Assembly: GCF_923079645.1 (NCBI RefSeq)
Contig: NZ_CAKLPY010000002.1
Coordinates: 124,001 to 188,000, forward strand
From: Emticicia aquatica
GTDB lineage: Bacteria > Bacteroidota > Bacteroidia > Cytophagales > Spirosomataceae
DNA: 64,000 nucleotides
Direction of reading: 5' to 3'
Position 1 is the stretch's first letter, and the number at the start of each line of letters is the position of its first letter. The notes beneath the pieces were generated by a model. That model was not told the DNA's origin. It saw only the letters and a program-made list of their open reading frames with translations, and searched no databases. The position numbers and the translations under genes were made by a program. Shown here one piece after another: positions 53,098 to 61,571 of this stretch.

Positions 53098-53526
53098 ATG
53101 AAAACTAAAATTCTATTTTCCCTCGCATTCCTGACATTGTTTTCTTGCAAAAACCAAAACACAAATGATGATAATGAAAAGTTTGTAAAACAATATTTTG
53201 AGTATTTCAACAAACATGATTGGAATAAAATGGCTAACCTTTACACCGAAGTTGCTGAGTTTAAAGACCCATCTTTAGGTCAAGGAATTGTCAAACAAAG
53301 TCGAATTCAAACAATAAAAAAATATACAGAATTAGCTCGGGCATTTCCTGATGTTAATGACAAAATTGTTAAAATTTATTCATCAGCAGAAAATCATGTA
53401 ATTGTTGAATTCATTTCCAGCGGCACCGCAATTGATAAGTCAACTTTTGAATTGCCAATTTGTACAATTTTCACTATCGAAAATGGACTAATTAGCAAGG
53501 ATTTCACTTATTATGATAATTTTTAA
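53098..53526 (+). CDS. SnoaL-like NTF2-fold lipoprotein
   Basis: 142 residues. The leader MKTKILFSLAFLTLFSCKN has a lipobox-like LFSC, so a lipoprotein is likely. The body starts with FVKQYFEYFNKHDWNKMANLY and has TEVAEFKDPSLGQG, HVIVEFISSGTAID and a final FTIENGLISKDFTYYDNF, the strand order of SnoaL-like NTF2 folds. Enzymatic function is not evident. A bidirectional hairpin follows before the convergent U32 gene. The gene appears to be a single-gene unit. Confidence 0.75.
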   Translation: MKTKILFSLAFLTLFSCKNQNTNDDNEKFVKQYFEYFNKHDWNKMANLYTEVAEFKDPSLGQGIVKQSRIQTIKKYTELARAFPDVNDKIVKIYSSAENHVIVEFISSGTAIDKSTFELPICTIFTIENGLISKDFTYYDNF

Positions 53527-53568
53527 CTGAGCTATTTAATTTCCCCTCTCCTTTTAAGACATTTCAAA

Positions 53569-53618
53569 AAAAACCGTTCAATGAAATACTACTAGTAGCT
53601 TTTCATTGAACGGTTTTT
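53569..53618. terminator. Bidirectional terminator between convergent genes
   Basis: 18-bp perfect arms AAAAACCGTTCAATGAAA (53569-53586) and complement (53601-53618), with a small palindrome CTACTAGTAG in the loop. It lies between the stops at 53526 and 53637. Confidence 0.8.
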
Positions 53619-53636
53619 CGTTAATTATTTCTGAGA

Positions 53637-55529
53637 TTAGTGTTTCTTCACATAACCCAATTGTTCGTCTTCATCTTCAAACTCCAATTCGGCATCTTTT
53701 TCCCAAATTTCCATTTCGCAAGGTTTGCAATTAAATTTCAATTTGTATTCGTTTTCGCCATGTTTGAGCGTGAGCGGTTCTACTAATTTTTCCCCCATTG
53801 TATCTCGCTGAAATCTTGCACACTTGCCCAACTCATATTTTACACAATATTTGGTGGTCATTACTCGTGCTTTGCCAGGGTCCCATTGTAGTTCAAAAGC
53901 TTTTTCGATTTCAGTAACTCCGTGTCTTTTATAAAAAGCTCTTGCCAATTTATTAGAAACATTATAGGTAAAGTCAAGTTTTTCAACTGGATAAGGATGC
54001 TCCGTTTTTTTAATCTGAAACTCTTCACGATGATATTCCTTCACACGAATATCAATGAGTTGTTCTAAAACTTCTCTTCTGATTTCGTTTACTTTCGATA
54101 TTGGTAAAAACCAATTTTGGGTTAATTCAACTGTTATTTCATCTACGACAAAAGGGGTGTTTCCTGTCTTAGCAAGGTTCTTCTTGATATTCGGCACTAC
54201 TGATTCTTGGGTGTTGGCCAATACTTTTTCGGTATTCATTGCCACTATATTTTGATGACCATCTTCATCAATGACCAATAATTGAAATCCATCTGGAGTT
54301 TCGGTAAAACTAAGTTTCACAGCAATTTTTCTGACTGCACTGTTTTCTTTTTCAACCATTTTATTGAATTCTGCATCCGAATTTCGGTAAATAACCGTTC
54401 CAACAGGCAATGGCTTAAAAGTATTTGGTACTACAACATTATTGATTATGATATTGATTTGAGCACCGTCGGCTTCACCGTTAGCATTTATAAAATACAG
54501 GCCATCGCCATTATTTAGTTTTTCATAATTTTCAATTATGTAACCATTGGCTTTCACTTCAAGCACTTTACCAATCAACTGCCCTTGCGATTTAGGACTT
54601 TCCCAATTACCAATTTTTTCTTTGCGTTTATTTACAAAATAATCAGTATAGCCTCTGTTGAAACTTCTGTCCATTTCTGGCTCAAAATTATAAAACGTTC
54701 TTCCTGAAGAAGCTTTTTGATATTTTTCGGTATTATTTTCTAAGAAGGCATCAAGTTTTTTTCTGAGAAAAGAGGTGTTATTTTTTACATAAACAATATC
54801 TTTTAAGCGACCTTCAATTTTAAAAGATGTCACACCCGCTTCAATTAAATTTGGTAGTTGGTCACTCAAATCTAAATCTTTTATAGATAATAAATGGCTA
54901 TTGGCAATTAATGTTTTGCCCGTTCCATCAATTAAGTGATAAGGCAAGCGGCAGTTCTGAGCACATGAACCCCTATTAGCACTGCGTTCTCCGCCAGCAA
55001 TACTCATATAGCAATTACCACTAAAAGACACACAAAGAGCCCCAGAAACAAAAAACTCTAGCTCTACATCGGTAGCTTCGCTTATTTCTCTTACTTGGTC
55101 TAAGTTCAATTCTCTCGCCAAAACCACTCGTTTCATTCCAGCATCTTTCAAGAATTTGACATGTTTTGGGTCTCTGTTATTGGCTTGTGTACTGGCATGA
55201 ATCACTATCGGAGGTAAGTCCATTTCCATGATTGCCATATCTTGTACAATTAGGGCGTCAACGCCAATATCGTATAATTCATAGATCAACTTTTTGCATT
55301 GCTCCAACTCATTATCGTATAATATTGTATTGATTACGACAAATACTTGTGCCTTAAATAAGTGTGCATAGCGTACCATTTCGGCAATATCTTCTACTGA
55401 ATTGGTCGCATTTGTACGAGCCCCAAATTGTGGAGCTCCAATATATACGGCGTCTGCACCAGCATTGATAGCGGCCATGCCTTGAACCAAATTTTTGGCA
55501 GGGGCAAGAATTTCAATCTTCCTTTTCAT
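53637..55529 (-). CDS. U32 peptidase-family protein (RlhA/TrhP type)
   Basis: 630 residues. The U32 signature is ELEFFVSGALCVSFSGNCYMS (around residues 155-175), after the N-terminal barrel start EILAPAKNLVQGMAAINAGA. A second Cys set occurs in the barrel (SANRGSCAQNCRLPYHL) and a third near the C-terminus (TTKYCVKYELGKCARF and NCKPCEMEIWE). This Cys layout fits RNA-hydroxylation proteins such as RlhA and TrhP, which make 5-hydroxycytidine or 5-hydroxyuridine in rRNA or tRNA, rather than a peptidase. The exact substrate is not assigned. A single-gene unit with its own terminator. Confidence 0.88.
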   Translation of the reverse strand: MKRKIEILAPAKNLVQGMAAINAGADAVYIGAPQFGARTNATNSVEDIAEMVRYAHLFKAQVFVVINTILYDNELEQCKKLIYELYDIGVDALIVQDMAIMEMDLPPIVIHASTQANNRDPKHVKFLKDAGMKRVVLARELNLDQVREISEATDVELEFFVSGALCVSFSGNCYMSIAGGERSANRGSCAQNCRLPYHLIDGTGKTLIANSHLLSIKDLDLSDQLPNLIEAGVTSFKIEGRLKDIVYVKNNTSFLRKKLDAFLENNTEKYQKASSGRTFYNFEPEMDRSFNRGYTDYFVNKRKEKIGNWESPKSQGQLIGKVLEVKANGYIIENYEKLNNGDGLYFINANGEADGAQINIIINNVVVPNTFKPLPVGTVIYRNSDAEFNKMVEKENSAVRKIAVKLSFTETPDGFQLLVIDEDGHQNIVAMNTEKVLANTQESVVPNIKKNLAKTGNTPFVVDEITVELTQNWFLPISKVNEIRREVLEQLIDIRVKEYHREEFQIKKTEHPYPVEKLDFTYNVSNKLARAFYKRHGVTEIEKAFELQWDPGKARVMTTKYCVKYELGKCARFQRDTMGEKLVEPLTLKHGENEYKLKFNCKPCEMEIWEKDAELEFEDEDEQLGYVKKH

Positions 55530-55680
55530 ACGATATTTCGTACTATTGATTTTGGCTTAGTTTATAACAAACTACAAAAGTAAGAAATACTTGTCAAAAA
55601 AATGTGGCTTAGGTTTAATTTCCGCTCCTTAAATTCATTCAAAATGCTCAAATTATAAGTACAAATAACCCTTTTTTAAT

Positions 55681-55688
55681 TATATTTG
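55681..55688 (+). promoter_or_regulatory. Likely -7 box for the 55718 gene
   Basis: TATATTTG fits TAnnTTTG, 29 bp upstream of the ATG. The -33 region lacks a clear TTTG. Confidence 0.4.
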
Positions 55689-55717
55689 CCAAGCTTCTAA
55701 CCTAAACCCCTACCTTT

Positions 55718-55963
55718 ATGTCAGAAAATCCTTACTCAAAAATGTCTTTGGAAGAACTCAATACCAAAGTAAAGACACTCAAATCGGTTACTTCAATTTT
55801 TTCAGGAATACTCTTTGTATTGGTTTTTGCAGTTGTATTTTTAGGTATCAGAAAAGGTTTCAGTGCAATATCGATTGTGCCTGTCGCTTTAATTCCAATA
55901 CTAATCATTAATTTAGGAACGCTGAAGAAAATTCAAGATGAAATTAAATCAAGAAATAGCTAG
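55718..55963 (+). CDS. Small two-span membrane protein
   Basis: 81 residues, starting MSENPYSKMSLEELNTKVKT. Two hydrophobic spans follow (IFSGILFVLVFAVVFLGI and ISIVPVALIPILIINLG), with a basic segment (RKGF) between them and a charged tail. Similar small proteins in Bacteroidota are sometimes labelled redox-active disulfide protein, but this one has no cysteine, so a thiol role is excluded. A single-gene unit with a promoter-like box close upstream. Function unknown. Confidence 0.75.
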   Translation: MSENPYSKMSLEELNTKVKTLKSVTSIFSGILFVLVFAVVFLGIRKGFSAISIVPVALIPILIINLGTLKKIQDEIKSRNS

Positions 55964-56122
55964 TTTTTGATTAGGTAAACTTTCAACTAAGCAATTTTTA
56001 AGTCAAATATTTTATTTACTTAAAATGTTTGTCGCAAATTCCCCCATAATAAGTCGTTTTTACATAAAAAAAATGTAAACAACTTATTATAAATTTGTAA
56101 TAATAATTTATAAAACGAAGTG

Positions 56123-56488
56123 ATGGAAAAGAAAACTTATCAAAACATTGACGAATATGTAGCAGATTTTAGTGATGAAGTAGCGGCATTACTCAATCAA
56201 ATCCGTCAGTGTATCAAAGAAGTTGTGCCAAATGCCGAAGAGGTGATCAGCTACAATATGCCTGCATTTAAGCAAAAAAAAGTGCTGGTTTATTTTGCGG
56301 CATTCAAAAATCACATAGGTTTTTATGCTTTACCTTCTGGAAATGTGGCTTTTCAAGAAGAACTTTTAAAATATAAAGTTGGCAAAGGCTCAATTCAATT
56401 TCCTTTAAACCAGCCTATTCCATTCGATTTAATTAAGAAAATAGTAGCTTTTAGAGAAGAAGAAGTTGAGCACAAATCAAATAAATAG
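56123..56488 (+). CDS. DUF1801 / YdhG-like protein
   Basis: 121 residues from the ATG at 56123; a GTG immediately before could also start. The family blocks are recognised: YVADFSDEVAALLNQIRQCI, EEVISYNMPAFKQKKVLVYF, and HIGFYALPSGNVAF, followed by GSIQFPLNQPIPFDLIKKIV. The family is a small cytosolic fold, labelled an iron chaperone or DUF1801 by similarity to B. subtilis YdhG; the biochemical role is weakly supported. A spaced IR (TTTACAT...ATGTAAA) at about 56059-56079 precedes it. A single-gene unit. Confidence 0.85.
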   Translation: MEKKTYQNIDEYVADFSDEVAALLNQIRQCIKEVVPNAEEVISYNMPAFKQKKVLVYFAAFKNHIGFYALPSGNVAFQEELLKYKVGKGSIQFPLNQPIPFDLIKKIVAFREEEVEHKSNK

Positions 56489-56551
56489 CATTTTTTGATT
56501 TCGTTCAATTACCAATTTCATCTGCATCAAATATTGTGATAGGTTTACCCA

Positions 56552-56887
56552 TCATTGAGATTCGATGCTCGCTTCCCCTTCCAATACTAATTTTAGCGAC
56601 TTCCCTGAGTCACTTAATTCATATTCGACCGTTACAGGAATTGTTGAATGAACTTTTCTCATAATAATTCCATTCATTTCCAACTCTTTTAATTCTTTTG
56701 AAAGCATTCTTGGTGTTATCTTCGGAATGCTCTTTTCTAAATCCTTAAAGCGTTTTTTTCCGTACAGCAATACCCCAATAATTAGCAATTTCCACTTGCC
56801 ATTCATCACATTCATTGTGTCTTTTATTGCCAAAATCAATCCAACAGGACAATCTTTTAGGGTTTCTGTCTCTTTTAATGTCTCCAT
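56552..56887 (-). CDS. HxlR-family transcriptional regulator
   Basis: 111 residues, winged helix-turn-helix of HxlR type (MNVMNGKWKLLIIGVLLYG, KRFKDLEKSIPKITPRMLSKEL, TVEYELSDSGKSL). Cys13 in DCPVG sits where redox-sensing HxlR proteins such as YodB and HypR have their key cysteine, so a thiol or electrophile sensor is plausible. Those proteins commonly control a nearby nitroreductase or quinone reductase gene. Here the divergent gene is only a nitroreductase remnant (56958-57050). An operator-like palindrome lies between. It may therefore now be an orphan regulator. Confidence 0.9.
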   Translation of the reverse strand: METLKETETLKDCPVGLILAIKDTMNVMNGKWKLLIIGVLLYGKKRFKDLEKSIPKITPRMLSKELKELEMNGIIMRKVHSTIPVTVEYELSDSGKSLKLVLEGEASIESQ

Positions 56888-56902
56888 AATGACCTGATTA
56901 TT

Positions 56903-56935
56903 AAATGTATAGTAAACCTAAACCTATTACATTTG
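56903..56935. promoter_or_regulatory. Operator-like repeat overlapping a divergent promoter
   Basis: Inverted arms AAATGTA (56903-56909) and TACATTT (56928-56934). TACATTTG (56928-56935) also fits the TAnnTTTG -7 box for the + strand remnant, 22 bp before its ATG. A symmetrical, slightly weaker box faces the HxlR gene. Confidence 0.4.
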
Positions 56936-56957
56936 TATTAAAAATAATCTAAAGAAA

Positions 56958-57050
56958 ATGAAATTAATAGATAAAATGAATTGACGTTATGCAGCCAAAT
57001 CAAAGAAAGGTGAAGTTGAACAACAAGGTAAAGCTGTTTACAACATTTGA
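56958..57050 (+). pseudogene. Nitroreductase-family remnant (N-terminus only)
   Basis: The ATG is followed by MKLIDKMN, a TGA (56982-56984), then RYAAKSKKGEVEQQGKAVYN and a final TGA at 57048. Nitroreductases of this family begin with a (N)WRYA(T/A)KK motif; here TGG for Trp appears to have become TGA, giving N-stop-RYA. The frame closes after 30 codons, where a functional protein needs ~200. It lies divergent to an HxlR gene, as intact nitroreductases often do. I therefore read it as a decayed gene; the match rests on a short N-terminal stretch. Confidence 0.6.
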
Positions 57051-57159
57051 AATAATCAAATATAAGTCAGTCAATTATTCTCGAAACATTTTTCATGGAT
57101 TTTTACTGTTTTTTTAGTTTTCTGAATAGCTTTGCTCATTCAACGTTAATCTATAAAAA

Positions 57160-58143
57160 ATGAAAAAAATCTTTTTACTGTTTGTTTTAATTTCAATACA
57201 TTCATACGCCCAAAAAACTCAACAAATTGCCAATATCGGTGATTTTACGACTATCAAAGGTGCAATTATTAAAGATTGTAAAGTTGGTTATCAAACCTTA
57301 GGAAAACTCAATGAAGCCAAAAGTAACGCGATTCTTTTTCCCACATATTTTTCTGGGAAAAGTAATGATATAAAAGCATCGGCCATAGCTTGGGTTGATA
57401 CAACGCAATTTTTTGTTATCTTGGTTGATGCCCTAGGCAATGGTATCTCCTCCGCACCTTCCAATACTGATAATTTTCCAGAAATCAGTATTCGTGACAT
57501 GGTAAACTCACAATACACTTTACTTACTAAACAACTATCAATCAACCATTTACATGCAGTCATGGGCGTTTCTATGGGTGGAATGCAAACTTTTGAGTGG
57601 ATGGTGGCGTACCCAGACTTTATGAATAAAGCGATTCCAATTGTTGGTACGCCCAAACAATCTTATTATGACGTATTGCTTTGGAAAACCGAATGGGATG
57701 CCATAGAAGCGGCTGGCATGAACCCAGATGCTCGTCGTGAAGCCATGCGTCGTGTTGCCGAAATACATAATCTGCATTTGTTTACGCCTATTTTTTGGAA
57801 TAAATCTCGTAAATCAGAAGATGCTTACACAGCAATTCAGAAAGCTGGAGACGACTACGTAAAAAGTAATCATCCCGAAAATTGGATTGCTCAAATAAAA
57901 GCAATGTTAGGACAAGATATTTATCAATCTTCGGGTAAAACTTTACTCGAAATGCCAAATTATCTCAAAGCAAAAACATTAATAATCGTATCGATTCAAG
58001 ACCAAATGGTTAATCCATTAGCAGCTATTAATTTTGCCAAAACACTAAATATCAGCACTTTAGAGTTAACTGGTGATTGTGGACACGTAGCTACTGCCTG
58101 CGAATCTGACAAAGTAAAAGAAGCTGTCAGAGCATTTTTGTAA
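57160..58143 (+). CDS. Secreted alpha/beta hydrolase of homoserine-acetyltransferase-like fold
   Basis: 327 residues with a signal peptide (MKKIFLLFVLISIHSYAQ). The nucleophile elbow is HAVMGVSMGGMQTFEWM, as in the MetX subfold, and later SIQDQMVNP (Asp) and GDCGHVATACE (His) complete a Ser-Asp-His triad. The signal peptide places it in the periplasm, which excludes a cytosolic MetX role in methionine synthesis. It is likely an esterase or related hydrolase of unknown substrate. It is followed 44 bp later by a second secreted hydrolase gene. Confidence 0.85.
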   Translation: MKKIFLLFVLISIHSYAQKTQQIANIGDFTTIKGAIIKDCKVGYQTLGKLNEAKSNAILFPTYFSGKSNDIKASAIAWVDTTQFFVILVDALGNGISSAPSNTDNFPEISIRDMVNSQYTLLTKQLSINHLHAVMGVSMGGMQTFEWMVAYPDFMNKAIPIVGTPKQSYYDVLLWKTEWDAIEAAGMNPDARREAMRRVAEIHNLHLFTPIFWNKSRKSEDAYTAIQKAGDDYVKSNHPENWIAQIKAMLGQDIYQSSGKTLLEMPNYLKAKTLIIVSIQDQMVNPLAAINFAKTLNISTLELTGDCGHVATACESDKVKEAVRAFL

Positions 58144-58186
58144 ATGTTAAAATTTTCTATTTATCTCTTTCTTTATCAACCAAAAC

Positions 58187-59011
58187 ATGAAAAAAATATT
58201 ATTAATTAGTTTTGTTCTTTTCAGCTTCTTTTCATTCAAAAATAAAGAAATCACGTGCGTTGCCATCGGAGATTCAATCACGTACTTGAACGACCATCCT
58301 AAAGAAACTGGAAACCGAGTAAGCAAAGGATACATGACAATGGTTTCGGAAAAACTCCCGTACATAAAATATATTAATCAAGGGCATAATGGATGGACTT
58401 CGGGCGGAATTGCAGAAAATATCGAAAAATTGGGGATTCAGCAAGCTGATATTTATACAATATTTTTAGGAACAAATGATTGGTGGCACAGTAGGCCAAT
58501 TGGGAAAGTAGAAGATTACCAAAATAATACTGGGAGTAGCAGTATTTATGGGTCTTTCAAAATAATTATTGATAAACTTAAAAGCCTCAATAGCAACGCA
58601 AAAATCATTTTGATAACACCGCTACAACGTGGCGATTTTGTGTATATCGCCAACTCGAAAAATAATGCTTTTGGCTCTTATAAATCCAAAAATGACCAAC
58701 AACTGGCCCAAGTTGCTGATGCAATTATTGAAATTGGCAAAATTGAAAATTTTACTGTCGTTGACCTTTATCATAAAAGTGGTATTAATCTAAAAAATAT
58801 GGTCAAATTTAAACGGCTAAAAGACCCAAAAACAGGCGAATACAAAAATTTTAAATACCCAGATTACATTGCAATTCCCTTCAATCCTGCGACAGATGAA
58901 TATCCTTATCCTAACGAATCAATTGACATGACTTACGATGGTTTACATCCATCTGATAAAGGAAATGCAGTTATTGCCAAAATGTTGTTGAAGGTTTTGA
59001 AGAAAATTTAA
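58187..59011 (+). CDS. Secreted SGNH/GDSL hydrolase
   Basis: 274 residues with a signal peptide (MKKILLISFVLFSFFSF). The SGNH blocks are present: VAIGDSITYL (Ser), NQGHNGWTSGG (Gly), LGTNDWWH (Asn) and DGLHPSDKGN (Asp-x-x-His). Together they give a lipase or esterase of the GDSL type. It is 44 bp after the alpha/beta hydrolase gene on the same strand and is followed by a strong terminator, so both are one unit. Extracellular ester substrate likely, identity unknown. Confidence 0.88.
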   Translation: MKKILLISFVLFSFFSFKNKEITCVAIGDSITYLNDHPKETGNRVSKGYMTMVSEKLPYIKYINQGHNGWTSGGIAENIEKLGIQQADIYTIFLGTNDWWHSRPIGKVEDYQNNTGSSSIYGSFKIIIDKLKSLNSNAKIILITPLQRGDFVYIANSKNNAFGSYKSKNDQQLAQVADAIIEIGKIENFTVVDLYHKSGINLKNMVKFKRLKDPKTGEYKNFKYPDYIAIPFNPATDEYPYPNESIDMTYDGLHPSDKGNAVIAKMLLKVLKKI

Positions 59012-59013
59012 TT

Positions 59014-59065
59014 ATAAAACGCAAGAAAAGTCATCGTTTGAACGATGACTTTTCTTGCGTTTTAT
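59014..59065. terminator. Perfect 25-bp inverted repeat terminator
   Basis: Arms 59014-59038 and 59041-59065 are exact complements with a 2-nt centre. It lies between the convergent SGNH gene (stop 59011) and the M48 gene (stop 59119). Confidence 0.8.
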
Positions 59066-59118
59066 CTACTTTTATTAAACCAAAAAATATTTATTTATTG
59101 ATTTCTTCTAAAAATCGT

Positions 59119-60195
59119 TTATTTCTTCTCAATTTTTTTCCAAATCATTTCTAATTCTTCATTTTTTGCTCCTTTTATTCCTTTACTTTCTTCACTGATG
59201 TAAGCAATACGCTCTTTAGTCATAGGATGAGAATTGAGATAAGCGGGCATTTTATCGACTCCATATTTTTTTTCTTCTTCGTTCAATCGTTCCATGAGAT
59301 GAACCATTCCTTTGGGGTCAAGTTTATTATGATACATAATTTTTAAACCTTCCAAATCGGCTTCTTTTTCCATGTCTCGAGTGAAAACCAATTCATAAAT
59401 ATTACTGGCTTGGCTCACCAAAATACTACCGATGGCGTTCATATCTCCAACTACAACCGAAACTATCACCGAACCTGCCAGACTTCTTGCCAAACCTTTC
59501 AATGAATGACGCTCTTTCACATGAGTAACTTCATGCGAAAGCAAAGCAGCCAACTCTTCAGGTGTTTTTATTTTCGCTAAAATCGCATCAAAAACCACAA
59601 CATTTCCACCTGGTAGAGCAAAAGCGTTGACTTGTTCATCTTTTACAACCGTAAATTTTAAAGGATATTTAGTTTGAAAATCTATTTTCTCAGCAAAATG
59701 TTGCAATTGATTTGTCCGTTCTTCATCAACTTGCATTTCTCCAACAAAACTTTCGTAAAACTGTTTTCCAAGTTCAACTTCGGTTTCAATTGGAATTTTT
59801 AGGGCTATATATTCAGCAATTTTAGGTAGTAGAAAAAAATAAAAACTAGCTGTAATTACTAGAAAAATTGCGATAGAAATAACCACACCCTGAAAACCTG
59901 CACTTGCCAACTCGTTTGCAAATGCCCAAAATCCTTCACGACGTTTAGGTAATTGATTTTCTAATACCGAAAAAAGCGTTGAATCAATTGGAAATTCAAG
60001 ATATTGATGCGGAAATTCACCGTATTTCAACATCGTTTTTCCTTTTCCTGTGAAAGAGCTATAATCAATCTCAGAAATCAGCCAAACTACTTGTCCATTT
60101 TCATAATTAATGGTCAGTATATTTCCTACAATGCCTATTTTCGCATCGTAAGGTTGGCTTGTTTTACCATCATAATATATCGCCGAATGTTCCAT
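59119..60195 (-). CDS. M48-family metallopeptidase with N-terminal soluble domain
   Basis: 358 residues. The zinc site is LLSHEVTHVKERHS (HEVTH), with a third ligand Glu in RDMEKEADLEGLKIM, as in M48/HtpX relatives. A membrane segment (VVISIAIFLVITASFYFFLL) separates an N-terminal ~100-residue domain, starting MEHSAIYYDGKTSQPYDAK, from the catalytic part. It is an integral membrane or periplasm-facing protease, probably in envelope quality control. The DUF898 gene is 57 bp upstream on the same strand, and KpsF before that. Confidence 0.9.
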   Translation of the reverse strand: MEHSAIYYDGKTSQPYDAKIGIVGNILTINYENGQVVWLISEIDYSSFTGKGKTMLKYGEFPHQYLEFPIDSTLFSVLENQLPKRREGFWAFANELASAGFQGVVISIAIFLVITASFYFFLLPKIAEYIALKIPIETEVELGKQFYESFVGEMQVDEERTNQLQHFAEKIDFQTKYPLKFTVVKDEQVNAFALPGGNVVVFDAILAKIKTPEELAALLSHEVTHVKERHSLKGLARSLAGSVIVSVVVGDMNAIGSILVSQASNIYELVFTRDMEKEADLEGLKIMYHNKLDPKGMVHLMERLNEEEKKYGVDKMPAYLNSHPMTKERIAYISEESKGIKGAKNEELEMIWKKIEKK

Positions 60196-60251
60196 TTTAA
60201 TTGGCTTTTAGCCATTGAATTCAAAATTTTCTTTTCATATAAAATAAGCCA

Positions 60252-61508
60252 CTACGCCAAATCTATATCTAGCCAATCGCCTACATCTTCGCCCATGGCA
60301 TCACGGTAGTCGCTTTCGGTTTGTATCAAAGAATCTGGGTCAAATGTGCCATCAATTTCCAAACGTGGAATCATAAAATGCAAATTTCTGATTTCAACAA
60401 AAGGTGTTGCAATTCCTAAGGTCAAAATCATCAAAAGCATATTTACGATACTCAATTGAAGTAAATCAATGAAAGTCATATTTAGTCTTACGCCATGCCA
60501 TTGTTCGTTTTGCCAAGCGTGTGTATTATCTGCATAAAACTGAAATATTTCTCGTTGACGCATCAAGGCAATAGTTCCAATCACAACTATTAAAAACAGA
60601 TAAATTACGCCCAACCAAAGTATTATTCCAACCGAAGGTGCTGATAATACATCTGTACTATCTGGTTTCAACATATTGGATATTCCAGCTCCAAAAGCAC
60701 CCATAAAAATTAAGATAATCATGGCAACAACTATTGCAACAAACGAAAAGGCTACATATTTGAATTTTATCCAAAATAAATCATTTCCTTTACCCGTAAA
60801 GTCAAATTTGGTATCACCAAATCGAATGTGTTGCGTAACATATCGGCGTAAATCGACTTGTACCCACGACCAATAAATACCTAAAGTAAAGAATGAAAGC
60901 AAAATCCCTAGAAAGAATTTTGCGAATAATTCGCCCAATTCGCCTCGATAACCGAAGAAAATTCCCCGCCATGAAGTTCTTGAAAGTCTATATTTTGCTG
61001 TTCCATGAATTGCTAATGGATAAACTACAATCAAGCCACCATACAAAATCAAAAAACCTAAAATCGCCCATTCGTTGCCTTTTGCCCACCAAAAACCACC
61101 ATAAATGAAGGCAACAATCAAGAGCATTTTCAAATAACCAATAAACATTTCTTTGCCTGTTCCATGAAATTTAAAACGACTTCCAGCAAATTCGGTTTGT
61201 TCGTATAGATAATTCAATTTTTCGGCTTTCGCCCACGGATAATAAAAATTGAAGGTAATTACTTGAAGAATGGCATTAATTAAACGAATGACAAAATACT
61301 TTGAACCTTCTCCATGAAATGACGGACTCCATGGAGCATGATAAATTGGTTTAGTTACATTTTTTTCACTAACCGTTGGTTCAAATTGTGTCGATATTTT
61401 GGTTGAATTATCAGCATCCGAATTTTCTTCAGGCATAAGATTATTTCCAGATGATTGTGAATCATCCTCAGGTTCTGAAGGTATTTCATTTGGTAGATTT
61501 TCAGTCAT
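60252..61508 (-). CDS. DUF898 (YjgN-like) membrane protein
   Basis: 418 residues from the ATG at 61508; the open frame reaches a TTG at 61571 just before the KpsF stop. The acidic N-terminus (residues 1-~65) precedes DUF898 proper, which begins FHGEGSKYFVIRLINAIL and has FYYPWAKAEKLNYLYEQTEF and KFHGTGKEMFIGYLKMLL. About six hydrophobic segments are spread over the rest. The family is uncharacterised. A C8 tract (61514-61521) lies directly upstream of the ATG. The gene sits between KpsF and M48 on one strand. Confidence 0.85.
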   Translation of the reverse strand: MTENLPNEIPSEPEDDSQSSGNNLMPEENSDADNSTKISTQFEPTVSEKNVTKPIYHAPWSPSFHGEGSKYFVIRLINAILQVITFNFYYPWAKAEKLNYLYEQTEFAGSRFKFHGTGKEMFIGYLKMLLIVAFIYGGFWWAKGNEWAILGFLILYGGLIVVYPLAIHGTAKYRLSRTSWRGIFFGYRGELGELFAKFFLGILLSFFTLGIYWSWVQVDLRRYVTQHIRFGDTKFDFTGKGNDLFWIKFKYVAFSFVAIVVAMIILIFMGAFGAGISNMLKPDSTDVLSAPSVGIILWLGVIYLFLIVVIGTIALMRQREIFQFYADNTHAWQNEQWHGVRLNMTFIDLLQLSIVNMLLMILTLGIATPFVEIRNLHFMIPRLEIDGTFDPDSLIQTESDYRDAMGEDVGDWLDIDLA

Positions 61509-61513
61509 ACGAA

Positions 61514-61521
61514 GGGGGGGG
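61514..61521 (-). repeat. Homopolymeric C8 tract at the DUF898 start
   Basis: Eight Gs on the plus strand, thus eight Cs on the coding strand, beginning 5 bases before the ATG. Such a run is unusual in this AT-rich sequence and lies at the translation start or within any N-terminal extension from the upstream TTG. Confidence 0.8.
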
Positions 61522-61571
61522 TGTGGTGAAAATAGATATATTTTTGTTGTAAGACACAAACTAAACAGCAA

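Noticed and set aside
56059..56079. TTTACAT...ATGTAAA inverted repeat upstream of the DUF1801 gene
   Set aside because: The arms are separated by an A-run and are weak; recorded in the gene entry but not as a separate operator.
57051..57159. Search for further nitroreductase remnants after the second stop
   Set aside because: No frame continues the family motif; the sequence looks non-coding.
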